Source: Fasciola hepatica
Lineage: Eukaryota; Platyhelminthes; Trematoda; Plagiorchiida; Fasciolidae
Reading direction: 5' to 3'
DNA length: 64,000 nucleotides
Assembly (NCBI GenBank): GCA_948099385.1
Contig: CANUEZ040000168.1
Location: 4,937,001-5,001,000 of the forward strand
Both the position numbers and the translations under genes were made by a program. Under the pieces are notes generated by a model. It saw nothing but the letters and a program-made list of their open reading frames with translations. It did no database searches and was not told where the DNA came from. This document shows, one piece after another, positions 23,439 through 34,400 of this stretch; the first letter of the stretch is position 1, and each line of letters begins with the position of its first letter.

Positions 23439-23527
23439 TTGCGGCAGCAGCAGCAGTATTAGTAATAGTATTAGTATTGGTAGTGGTAGTAGCAGTATGA
23501 GTAGTAGTAGTGGTAGTAGCAGTAGTA

Positions 23528-23579
<52 letters not shown>

Positions 23580-23642
23580 TAGTAGTAGTGGTAGTAGTAG
23601 TAGTGGTAGTATTCTGAGTGGTAGTAGTATTAGTAATAGTAG
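23439..23642. repeat. Expanded (AGT)n microsatellite, right copy
   Basis: Interrupted AGT/CAG triplet array of about 200 bp downstream of the right knottin gene, against about 138 bp in the left arm. Open frames through it (poly-Ser on plus, poly-Thr on minus) are repeat artefacts. Confidence 0.9.
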
Positions 23643-24231
23643 AAGGGAATTCCAAAGAGAGGCCTAATTATAGTTGCTTCCTTTAAAATCATGCTTCACG
23701 ACAAAGATGAAATGATTGGTCACTGATTGAAATGGTAATATGAAAGCAATGTTTGATTATTGGTAATGCGAAATCCTCTGTAATAACGCGATTGATGACT
23801 ACAATCACGAATAGAATGGTTCTTCACTGGTAGTCAGAAAACCAAAGTCGAACAACAGAGATGTTTGTGCGGACCTGCAGAGCAAAGAGTACAGAGTGAG
23901 GAACAATCAGGTAGGATTTATAAGAACGTGTATCATATTGAGGGTCGAATCGGGAACAGCTTAGTTTGGAATGAATTTATACATGGGATTTCAATAAAGA
24001 TGATGATTGACAGAAATGAAAGCAGTGTCACACCACTGTGATATATATGCCAGAGTTGTAAACAGAGACAACTAATTTCGAACGACGAAAGATTTCCGGG
24101 AATAAAAATTATGCCTGAACAGTATCAGGATTGTAATTTCATAACTGCACCCGTGAGCAATGCAGTTTTGTTTAACTCAACCAAAAGCCAATAATAATTG
24201 CGAACAGAATCTCCTCAACAATTCAAATTTT

Positions 24232-24498
24232 TCAGGTGATCATCTCGCCAATGATGTTTCTCAAGGGGTCCGAGCAATTCTCATGCTGCCACGCAGAAAC
24301 TAATTGTAATGCGAGCTTCCTGTGGACTTCCACATTCCCTGTTTTCTTGTCCACACAGAAATTCGCAGTATTTTTCCCAAGGTAAGACTGCGCAGGCGGC
24401 ACAGCAGGACACTGGACCATCCGCTGAGTGTCACCATCCACGAATGCTTGTAGGTAGCGATTGGGCAGAGTACAATTTCGAATTGCGTTGCAGCTCAA
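24232..24498 (-). CDS. Conserved cysteine-containing ORF of unknown function (right copy)
   Basis: Mirror of 7,562-7,828 with an identical 88-codon translation and the same non-ATG start. It is convergent with the right knottin gene. An FCVD-K-TG segment gives faint resemblance to thyroglobulin type-1 domains, but the usual flanking cysteines are incomplete. Coding status is not established. Confidence 0.2.
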   Translation of the reverse strand: MSCNAIRNCTLPNRYLQAFVDGDTQRMVQCPAVPPAQSYLGKNTANFCVDKKTGNVEVHRKLALQLVSAWQHENCSDPLRNIIGEMIT

Positions 24499-25174
24499 CT
24501 GGTGTTGTCTTTCCTTCAGTGCACTTAGTTCGGGTCGGAGTGTTTACTATGTTCGGTGCGACTGTACTAGTTCACAAGTAGAAGTTCCGATTGCAACAGG
24601 GATTTAAGTTCGAAACAGTCTAAACTTCTGAAAAATTATGTTTATTTCGCTATTTGGGGATGCATTCTTACGTTTATTCACCAACTAAATCTAAGACTTA
24701 GAACACAAGGTGATATTTCTCGGCTTCGAAACCTCATTCTTCATAGCTCCAGGAATGCGGTCGGATGCATATACTGCCTACCAAAATGGAGATGTGTCTG
24801 TGAGCCCGATACTTACCGAACGCAGCATCCTACGATTTGGTCAACGTGAACCAGTTCGTCTCTCTTTGTAATCCATGTGTGAAAAAGGCATCATCACTCC
24901 TTGGTAAATCCTCTCCCTGAGGTAATCTCATTGTAACTCCGCTAACGTCAGATGGCAAAACCACATGAATATGTGGCAATCATCGATTGCTGTTCTCGAT
25001 AGAGTTGAATCCCATCAAGACGATGTTGTTGTCCCTCTGCTCATCCAAAGTTATCCACGATTCCCGTCTGTGTTGTTCACCAGGGAGATTTATTCAGTTT
25101 AATGTTGCAATCAACCCGAAGTAGTGTTGTTGGTGTTTCAAAGTTTTCGTGCCTAAGGCATATCATAGATTCTG

Positions 25175-25919
25175 ATGGCATTTTTTCTGATCCCAATCAG
25201 AGTATCACCTTCAACTGATATACCTGCGCCCACTGACGTTCACGAACTTCGTTCTGTTTTGGGTGCACCACTGTATTATTCTCGATTCATTTTGAATAAT
25301 TCTCAGAAGCATAGTTGTTTGCTTGACGTCCATTTTGCTAAGTATTTTTTCATCGTCATTAGTTCATGAGACCACACTGCGAAATTTATTAGTACTTATA
25401 AATTTGGACGTCTTTCTCAAACTCTTCTCACCGAATGATCATATCACCGTAATTATTCATACATCCCCGACAGACATTTGTGTCACTGTGGAATAGTGTG
25501 GCCGACCTGTGATCTACATTTCTCGGCGACTAGGGAACATTAAAATGGTTTATTCTTGGACGCAAAGGGATTCATTGGTCGTCTATTGTGGGGTAAAGCG
25601 TCTGCATAAATATATGGTTTGTATCAAGTTTACTATCAGCATTGATCGTGAGGTGGTAAAATTTCTTTAGCACCTCACACAACCATTGGTAGAGTCATCA
25701 GCCGCAGTGGTTCAACGCTGGAGCATTGCGGTAACATTTTACGACTTCAATATTGTTCCTCGAACTGCCCATTTCCTAATCCAATATGCTCCTGCATCAA
25801 CACCATCCCATACTTCTGACTGGTTGTTGGTACAATCACTTCCTATGCGTAGAGAAGACTTGATTCAAGACACCCGTAAGTACTTCATACCAGTAATTTC
25901 GAGGATGGAAAGACGATAA
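25175..25919 (+). pseudogene. Gypsy pol remnant: RT/RNase H junction and RNase H end
   Basis: At 25,200-25,320 the frame reads IPAPTDVHELRSVLG followed by YYSRFI, the well-known junction of gypsy reverse transcriptase and RNase H. At 25,686-25,830 it reads VVQRWSIAVTFYDFNI, matching the QRW-x-L-x-Y-x(2)-I end of RNase H. Frames are broken between them and the RT catalytic YxDD is not preserved here. Confidence 0.65.
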
Positions 25920-26149
25920 AACTGATGATGTCCAAACTTCTTTACTCGTGGAGAATACCTTTCAGTCACTCTGGATGGACTGTTATGCTTTAATGATCGT
26001 CTTGTTATTCCGACACTTTGACCAACCATACTCCAAGATTTCTTACACTCCGGGCACTTGGGAGTTGACAAAACCAAGTCCTAGACCCTGGTGTTATGCT
26101 TATGGCCTCAGTTAAACGCAGTTATTTTCACTGCTGCCATGAATCGTCA

Positions 26150-26572
26150 AATGTGCCTACACAAGCAACAGTCGAGAATCAGCAAATCACTTCCGTGACC
26201 AACTGCATGCGATCGATGGCAGCACGTGCATGCATATTACTGTGGTCCATTTTAGGCAAGTAATATGCACTGGTAATTCTTGATGCTTTTTCTCGCTGGA
26301 TAGATGTATTTCGGAAAACTTTACTCACAGCGGACTTCACACGGTCTGCACTGAGCAAAACATTTAGTGGAGAATGAATGCCCATTGCACCTGTTACAAA
26401 CAACGATACCCAAATCTCTGCTAAGTCCTTTGATGACTGGTTTATTGCACGTCGTTGTCAGCATTTGCACACTGCTCCAAGCCATCCACAGTCTAACGGA
26501 CTTCCTAAAACTTTGTTCTTACTCTTAGAAGTACCGTATATTCTATTATTCCCTAGTCCTTTGTTGAACTAG
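26150..26572 (+). pseudogene. Gypsy integrase core remnant
   Basis: Translation gives a VILDAFSRWIDV-like segment at about 26,270 (family norm: LVVVDAFSKW). After a frame break it gives NNDTQISAKSFDDWF and TAPSHPQSNGL (26,395-26,510), the conserved DNGTQF...HPQSNGLAE part of the integrase core. The acidic residues are partly present. There are in-frame stops, so it is inactive. Confidence 0.65.
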
Positions 26573-26579
26573 ACTGAGC

Positions 26580-27360
26580 TATTATTAATTTTCTTATGCA
26601 ATACCTAAATACTTGACATAGTACCACTGATGAGAGTTCAGCACATTTGTTCAAATCTTGTTGTTGGAAAACCAGTTTTGAATATGTTTCTTCTGCTGAT
26701 GTGAGCGTTTTCACGGGAAATAACTTGAGACTACCAAGTGGCATAATTCTGTCACGGAACGGTAATCGAATGGTGAACATACTCGATTGTCATGATTAAT
26801 TCAATCACCGAAGACATGTCGATTAGGTATAGTTCAAAAGAGAAGGTCAGTCTGAGAACTATTTCCTTGTTGTTCCGCCCATTATTACTCCTATGCTAGA
26901 TACTGACATGCAATCTGGATCCAGCAAACCAACTGAAGAATCTACTGTTAGAAGAACGGAAATGATACAAGCAATGCCTGTGAAGGACTACAAGCATCCG
27001 GAGCTTAACTCAACTTGCGGTGGATGTGGCATCCATGACTGACTATACATTTGACTTTTACCATTTCTGTCGTATTCGCTTGCCATGATATTGTACATAC
27101 TTCTGCAGAGTAATCGCAATTCTACGATACATCGTGTGCCATATCCGTATTTTGATTTTGTGGTATCCTGTGTGAGATAATACTTTATTATTTCATACAA
27201 TATCACACTTCATTAGGGGCCATTTATATCACAATGACAGCAAACCCAATCAGTTCACGAGTCACCTCAGTCAGCAGGAAAACATCGATCATTCGACCTA
27301 CACGGGTTATGTGAATTTTCCTACTTAGAGAGTCCAGCGGGCTTGCCAGTATATATTCCA
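26580..27360. other. Insertion sequence without recognised content
   Basis: Part of the right-arm insertion, between the integrase remnant and the possible gag. No LTR-like duplication or ORF could be identified by eye. Confidence 0.3.
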
Positions 27361-27368
27361 CCAACACT

Positions 27369-27656
27369 TTGATCTGTCATGCCGTGCCAGTGTACGCCAT
27401 TGCTCTCAGTTTGTCATTGGATCGTGCGCTGCTTTCATTGGACACAGCATTGTGTGCTGAACTGTTGGTAGACCATTTCTTGAACAGCCTACCGGAATCG
27501 CTGCAACAGAGTGCTCGCAACATCAGTAATGTCAGTGATACCTGGAATGTTGGTTTCTGTGTAACCAAACTCGTTATGACAGGAGGTTCAGTCGATTGCG
27601 GAGTCAGGGTTTGGGCAACTTCCAATTGCACTAATGTTTCTACCTTCAGAGAGTAG
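27369..27656 (+). pseudogene. Possible gypsy gag remnant
   Basis: An open frame contains ALCAELLVDHFLNSLPESLQ, reminiscent of the gag pattern of an arginine-rich helix, then a phenylalanine, then GL-x(3)-L seen in several gypsy lineages. It lies downstream of the integrase remnant on the same strand, the reverse of normal gag-pol order, so it would belong to a second element or a rearrangement. A longer ORF on the opposite strand (27,377-27,781) is not recognisable. Confidence 0.3.
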
Positions 27657-28811
27657 AACTTGATAGTGTTTGGGTCAAGACTTTTATTACAATGCAGTTC
27701 CATGGCGGAGCTTGCTTCCGTTGGTTCTTCGGAAATAGCTGTGACAGCACTGTCGATACCTACTTGCACCTGACGGAACACCCATTATTTGTAGTCTTCC
27801 TCTTACTCCGTTCATCCTCTTGTGCTTTTTCATTATTTTCTTTTTTGAGGTTGTCGCTAGAAGATAGCAACCAAAGCCACCGCATCCCGTACGTGGCTAA
27901 TGGTTGTCTGAACTGAAGTGAACTGAAAGGAGGCACCACGAATAAACATTTGGAAAATGAACTATAGAACAGTGAAAACCGGAAGACCGAAACAGACCCA
28001 TTATTTCCCTTCCAATATTGGATGACATTTTTGGTGCCAAAACCCCATCTTCAACGAGACGAAGCCCATCACCAGGAATTTTACGATTCAGTTAAATTTA
28101 CATGACTGTAAGTGGCTAAATTCACTAGTATGTTCAGATAGTTGTGTTGTCGGTGCATTTCCCTTAAATCCTAACACAGCTTTCTCAAGACGGCATTGGT
28201 GTCCACCTGGCCAGATTTAACGCTGGAAGTGGGGAATTTTGTGCGTCAACACTTCGGTTGGCTTACGTAGCTAAAACAGATCTGTATTAGAAATCTCACA
28301 AGGAGATTTGAACCGCGTGCGCGGCCTCAGCTTTGGACCCGTCATGAGCTCGAGGACCATACTGCGACGAACAAGTATTAGAGAAAATGAACAAACTCAA
28401 TATCGAACCAGGAAAAGTAGGAGCAATTGAAGACATTCCACAAAGCTGTGAACTGTTTTCTTCAGCGGACTGAGTGTAGTTTTTTGTACGAAATATTGAA
28501 TAAGTAGCGTATGTGATTGAAATGACCGTGGAGTGACAACGAACGTGATGACGTCACTCGAGCAGAACACAGTGATCTGTAGCAAAGCATGCAAGGCCTG
28601 CAATTGCATCCTCTAATCGAATTAGTACTAGATTATTGTGGTTTATATACTTATTCCAAATTTCGATGAACCATGATGAGCGGCTAAGTCTGATATTCAT
28701 GCAATTCAAATCCCACGGTGCCGCACGTGTTCAGTAAGGTACCCCGTATGTAGGTTATGTGGAATCATCACGAAATCTCTCTAATAAATAACATAGAGAG
28801 AAATAGCGCTA

Positions 28812-29375
28812 TTGGATAACGGATACCCCGAGCGCTTCATTCAAAAGAACGTAGCAGAAAGGGAAACGAGACAAGCGCTAGTGACCGTGAAGAAGAAAGA
28901 TTTATACATTCATCTCCCTTTCAAAGGAGATGACAAAAGCGAGTTACTAATAAGACGCTTGGAAAAGGCAATCGCTCGCACCTTTCCCGCTGCTACACTG
29001 CGTGCCCACTTCACCAGTCGACCAGTGATCTCGACGAACCTAAAAGACAAGTTACCTGTCCTCACCTCATCCATGCTAACCTATTCGTTTGTTTGCTCAT
29101 GTTCGGCAAGCTACATAGGTAGAACGACACGGCAACTATCACAAAGGATCAAAGAGCACAAACCAACTTGGCTGTCGACGGGAGACAGAAAATCCATCAC
29201 CAGCGCGATTGTGGCACACCTTGCGGACACTGGACATCGCGTAAACGACGACGCGTTCAAAATAGTCTACAGAGTCCCTAACGGTATTAGCCACGAGGAT
29301 GATGCTACCGAAAACGAGCTTGTTCGCTATTCGTGTTTTCTATATATGATGAAAAGAGATTATTCAGTGAAATAG
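28812..29375 (+). mobile_element. Penelope-like element fragment, GIY-YIG endonuclease region (right copy, open)
   Basis: An uninterrupted frame of 187 codons (opens at TTG, no ATG, so a fragment). It starts in the post-RT linker (NGYPERFIQKN), then has the GIY-YIG-type domain: CSCSASYIGRT at about residues 95-105 and RQLSQRIKEH right after. Against the left copy, a 365-bp deletion after about 29,277 removes the LFNPSLC/LKLPWP tail and fuses the frame to downstream sequence (ISHEDDATENELVRYS). No RT core lies upstream. GIY-YIG in Penelope elements acts as the target nickase; this copy is probably inert. Confidence 0.8.
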
Positions 29376-29389
29376 CGTATTGTAGCAAG

Positions 29390-30920
29390 GCTAATCTTCG
29401 TTTATTCATTTGCTGTTTAACTGAACGCTGACTGCCAACTGTGGTTGCCATTTGACCGTAGCTGTTGTGCACTTATCACACAAGCTCTCAAAGACACATT
29501 AACCTCTATCTCGCTCGGCTGCCTTCTCTTTCCGATGTGCTTTGAGGAATAACTATTTTGTTACCGTGTCCCCACATTGCCGAGTATAAGAGTAACGTGC
29601 AAATGGTCCACACGTAGCACAAAGAACCGAAGAACATATCTACTAAGGAAGCCACGTGGTTGGGTTTCACTAATTAGCTGTATCCCTTGGCAGGTGCGTT
29701 TACAACAACAATTGTCCTTATAAGATTGAACATAGTCACGATTAGCAGTTATAAAATAAATTATCTGCCTGAAGATCACACGTGAGAAGCGCAAACCGAA
29801 TGATAAAATGGCTTTTAGATGACCACCAACAGGCTGCATGAGTCATCAAGTGAAAATTAAAAATGTACACATTTTAGATCAATTTTCGTTAAGACTGCTT
29901 AACGTTGAATCTAACTGTCTATGAAATTCCCACTCCAAAACTTCGGTCCTCAGTTCTAAATATCTATTCTTCCCCTTTCCGACCACACATCAATCTCCAT
30001 ATCGTCTATTTCTTTCTACGTCCAGTTTACTCTTGCCCAGCGTTCTTCATCTACCGCTTGTCTAAGTGAGCACCTTTAAGCTGGGGTGGTTTTCCAGTCT
30101 AGAGACATACGACTTTCACGTTTAATTTGGCATAATCAGCCTATCTGCTCTCTGTGTTGACATCGTCCACCGCGCGCCATTTATGTCATGTGCCTGTAGT
30201 GGGAATCACCCTCGTTTATTTGTTCAACATATTATTGTTCATCTGAACTCTTGCTACCAAGCACCATGGCAATTTGACTGCTTGATGCGCACGATACCAG
30301 CACGCTCTTGTACAACACGCTATTCATTTCCTCCCTATTTACGGTGTTCCCCATCTCATGGATCGAGGGAGGCAAGTATCTCGTCATCGTAACTGTGTTG
30401 TGCTAAGTATCACAGTGATGGACAGGTGAGCCGGACAAAGTAGGAAAAACTAACGAACGCGTGGAATAAGGAAGCATGTAAGTTTGGTTAAACCCTACCA
30501 AGCTGTTTCTTTATAACATACGTTGGCTAGTCCTTCTCATCCAGCTTGGACTATCCGACCGTTACAGTGATACTCTGCAATATGCCACCACGATCACCAG
30601 GGCAATGTTTCCCAAAACCCACGAGAAGCAGAACACTACAGATAGGGAGAGAGTGGTTAGCATATATTGGAAAATCGTGCGTGTAGCGTGCACGGGCAAC
30701 GTTCAAATGGCCACCGAGCTTGGTGGCGCGAGTTCAGGTAAACACTGATATGTGGTAAACAAATAACCAAGGTTGAATGCCGCCACAAGCAACATGGGTA
30801 GGTTTACCCAATCTTACACGCGCATTACGTTAACCGATTGTCGTTAGATTGTGCGGGAAATCAACAAACACAATTATGTGACTTCAAAAACATAAAACGT
30901 GTGTACAACTTCGTTTGAAC
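29390..30920. other. Palindrome-arm sequence without a recognised gene
   Basis: Mirror of about 4,015-5,550. Short ORFs such as 30,183-30,392 have a counterpart in the left arm with about 4 of 69 residues changed, which looks like neutral drift and not coding constraint. The stretch at about 29,600-29,690 is related to 63,805-63,890. Confidence 0.5.
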
Positions 30921-30925
30921 TAGTT

Positions 30926-31291
30926 ACACAAGCAGCACAATACCAAACGCGTTTGGGCTTAAGTTGGACTAAAATTACTCCTGACATGTGCCTTAAAGTC
31001 TAGCACAGAAGCTCATGAAGTTTCATAAGCAATATAATAATATGTGTACTACAGTATTCCTTCACATATATCTGCATTACAAAATGAGAACATTTTGTTT
31101 TACTGGATATCTTTGTTGCGAGGCGGAGACTCACTGGTTTTCTTCATTCTCCACTGTTAGAATATTCATTTCGGTTTTCCATGGAGGAAAGTTATTCGCC
31201 ACTCATAGAGATAACTGACAGCGCATTTTTACAGTTTATTTTACCTCTGGTATATTTTTTCCCTATATATATAAATATATATATATATATA

Positions 31292-31335
<44 letters not shown>

Positions 31336-32762
31336 TGTGTACACACACACACACGTATACGTGTATACACGCATATATATTCATGGACTCTGATGAAGTC
31401 GGTTTGTAATGTTGTTTTCTTTGGAGTTCATGCGGTATTGGGTACTAATCGTCATGTAACTTTGGTTATTCATATCCAGATTATGAGACTCATAATACAA
31501 TATTAGGTGTGAAGAGAAGCGGTTGGAGAGTTCTTGGAGGCTCAACGAAATCCTCGGTGCAAAGTGCTTGATTTTGGCGAGGCCATATTATAGGAGCACC
31601 GACTTTCGTGGCCTGAATCACAGTCATTAGGTGTGCTAAGAAAAACCAAATATTGCCAAGTATTTCTTCGGTGGTAATTCACGGTAGAAAGTCACTCCTG
31701 GTGTCTGTGTTGTTGAAGTAGAGCCACAAGAGTTTAGGCAACAGCAGATTTGGGGTCTATGGATCTTTCAAGCAGCAGTCTTCTCACTACCAGCGCATCA
31801 AAGTCGATCATCCAACGCAGGTTAGCATATTCGTATTATTTTGGGTCTTTCAGCTGGTCGAGAAATACAGCTTGGAAGAACCGTGCGCCGCTGGTTTGGG
31901 AGTGCGAAATGTCGTTCAAAACAGCCTCATTGTTGCCGTCAAGGGTAGGTCAATAAACTTTGTCGTCTTTGACTAAACTCCCGACGCTGTTCGTTCCATC
32001 CCGAGGTTCGCAGAATAACTGGTGTTTGTCGTTGAAAGACAAAGTGTTCTTTTATCAACTTTGTTATTCAAAGAGATGAAAAATGAGATTGCAGGTGCAT
32101 AAATTATTATTTTCTTCGACAGAAATCCAAAGCCACTACTTCTGTTGAGATTTTTATTTATTTATTTGATGTAATGCACACCTTTTCAGTCATTCTCAGG
32201 CATAGTAACAGGTTATCATAAATCCCAACTCTAGATGTTCCTCACATATAGTTCAGAGTTTATTTGACATTTTCCTATTTCATTTGTTATAGTTGTTCCG
32301 ATACGTAAATTATCAGATGGTGAACCGTTTTGTTGAAAACAGTTTTCAATTAGACCGTTTTTGAAACCTGCAAGCGAGAATGATTTGTTGTCCAGCGTTT
32401 CCTTAAATGCCGCTGTCTCACCTTAGTGCATGATATTTCCGACCCGGTGACCAAGTAACATAAGAATGGTGAATATTTCCCGAACATTCTGAATGAAACA
32501 GTCTTCGAATTGCTAGATTTTACAAGTTTTCAATATGCCATTTTTATAATGAACTTAGTGATTTTCACAAACTGTTTTTTTCTAAACAGTGATTAATTCG
32601 TGGTTTTGGTCAAAAGGGTGGATATTGGCAAGTAAACTAAGAAGCTGGCGGTTAAGATGGATTAGGAAACGAAATGGTACCCATTTCCAGCGATTTTTTT
32701 CGAACGTTGGGTGTAACCCAACGCGCGCCCGATTGAGAGCGGGTTGGGTGTGCTGCTTGGGT
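30926..32762. mobile_element. Putative non-autonomous TIR element (right-arm copy)
   Basis: Counterpart of 2,275-4,007. Ends ACACAAGCAGCACAATACC and TGTGCTGCTTGGGT are inverted complements with one substitution and a 2-base gap. It contains the AT tract 31,264-31,332 and a right-only 146-bp insert at about 31,584-31,731. It lacks about 90 bp of GTTGGG-rich subterminal sequence that the left copy has at 2,305-2,395. Confidence 0.45.
31264..31332. repeat. (TA)n microsatellite, right arm outer
   Basis: Interrupted AT dinucleotide array followed by GTGT/ACAC repeats. Counterpart of 3,621-3,667. Confidence 0.95.
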
Positions 32763-33805
32763 GTACACTGATTTGTTTTGATTTTAGTTAGAAAATTTAC
32801 ATTAGCAAACTCAGTCATATCCGGATCACTACAAATCCCCCTACACAGTACAACAAAAGTGTGATCCGTTTGTTGCCTTCAGTTTGGCAGTTTCAGCATA
32901 CTTTTGCATTTGTCCTCAGTTCGTTGATGCACTCGGTTACCAGCAAGAACAATTGTGCAAAAATATGAAAGAATAGGAAAACACTAGTGAATGAAAAGGG
33001 AAATAGTACGTTCTTCGAAGTTAGATAGCCGGCGTAGTTTATTCGATCAGTTTGAAAAGTGAGGTGACCAATCAAATTTTCCCAATAACTGTCCATTAGT
33101 GATATTCCTGTTCTCTGCCCCTTTCGTGTTCCACTTTTGTTTATCTGTACCAACTGACTGTTTCCTCTTTCATGATACTTTCGTTTGCTGTTCGCTAACG
33201 TTCGGTCGAGCTACTGCATTCCTCGTGGTTGTTCCGTTTACGGTTTGCCTAGGAAGGACTACGGTTAAGTATGACTATGATTTGTTGTATTTTTATATTA
33301 TTGTACATTTCAGGTGCCGTATAATATGTGATTCCGACTCATCCGGTGTTCCCTTTTGATACTGTTGTGGATTGACGTGTGTTTATCGTTAGCCAAAAGA
33401 TAACGACAAATTATCTAATTTGGGGTCACGGAGTTGTCGGGCTGAAGTATACGCGTGAAGACAGTCTCGTTTTGTCAGTCATTACAGTACTTGGCCGTTC
33501 TTTGCAGATTTTTTGCCACTGTTTCGTAACACTTGTGTTCCTTCCGTTGATTTGTTGTGACTTGGAGATGACTGAGTTTGAATGTGTAAATTTATGACCC
33601 GAAATTACCTTGGACAGACATCACTGATTGGCACTAAGCTCCAGGCAGTTTTTGTGTTGTTCGTTTTCTGTCTGCTTGCTATGAGGACAGTTGATTTCCG
33701 CCAACTTTGAAACACATTTCTGGCTGCTGTGTTAGCCGAAGGTTGGACCTTTAGCTAGTAGCTCTTCCGTCGTTGCTTTAAAACGTAAAAGTGATCGACA
33801 TTATT

Positions 33806-34400
33806 GCTACGGCCGCAGACGCGTACTAGCGGATTTTATATGGAGTAAATACCCACTAAATTCAGTCAGCTTATTGGAAGGGGATGTTCCTCCGCTTTCT
33901 TCATTCTTCGTTACCCGCCTAGTTTCCTGTTTCTCTACAAACCGTCCGGGCATTTGGATCGCTGTCGTTCAGCATCATTGCTCCTGTTCCATTCTAACTA
34001 TCAGCCTAGGAAGTCTTGAAGTCTTGAAGTAGTTCACGGGTGCGAGGCTTGAGCCCAAATGTTCCCGGTTCTTGTATACATCTTCTTCTCTCCGGTGCCA
34101 CTGAGCTGGAATGGCAAAACTGAACAACAAGGGGGAACCTTTTTCGCAAGACCGATATTAGAATAAAAATAAATGTTTCCCTTGTAGTACGAGTCCGACA
34201 ATATGAATATGGATCCATCAGTATATCACTGGTTTCGTTGTTTTAAAATCTACACAGAAGAAAGATCTACCTACACATTTGTAAGGGGGAGGAGAACGTA
34301 CCCATTTATAACTGCGTGCATGTACAAGTGTACAAGATTGAAGGCGAGACGTGAAGACATGGGGGAGAATAATATACTCGAGGGTATTGGAGTTAGTCCT
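33806..34400. other. Stretch between palindrome end and LINE remnant
   Basis: No match to the left arm beyond about 33,805. Probably in part the 3' untranslated region of the minus-strand LINE that follows. No coding signal. Confidence 0.35.

Larger units (their letters stand above)
25043..28281 (+). mobile_element. Right-arm-specific insertion of Ty3/gypsy-derived sequence
   Basis: The arm sequence CCCTCTGCTC is interrupted here and resumes at CTGTATTAG; the left arm has the two joined at about 7,020. The 3.24 kb insert carries plus-strand gypsy remnants: the RT to RNase H junction, RNase H end, integrase, and a possible gag further downstream. No LTRs or clear target duplication were seen at its edges. 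As the left arm lacks it, it either inserted after the arms formed or was lost from the left. Confidence 0.75.
18310..33805. repeat. Right arm of giant inverted repeat (palindrome)
   Basis: Reverse-complement partner of 1,085-14,645. The inner boundary is sharp: from about 18,310 outward the sequence mirrors 14,645 inward, while the spacer sides do not match. Right-only segments are about 20,200-20,450 (250 bp), 25,043-28,281 (3.24 kb, gypsy-derived) and about 31,584-31,731 (146 bp, flanked by a GCCA direct repeat). The AGT microsatellite is longer here than in the left arm. Confidence 0.95.

Noticed and set aside
23356..23667. 99-codon frames encoding poly-Ser (plus) and poly-Thr (minus)
   Set aside because: They are translations of the AGT triplet microsatellite; the left-arm array has different length and frames.
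27377..27781. 134-codon minus-strand ORF in the right-arm insertion
   Set aside because: No recognisable domain; the plus-strand frame over the same bases looks more like gag.
31391..31410. CTCTGATGAAGTC as a second hammerhead core
   Set aside because: No GAAA core or complementary stems at suitable spacing.
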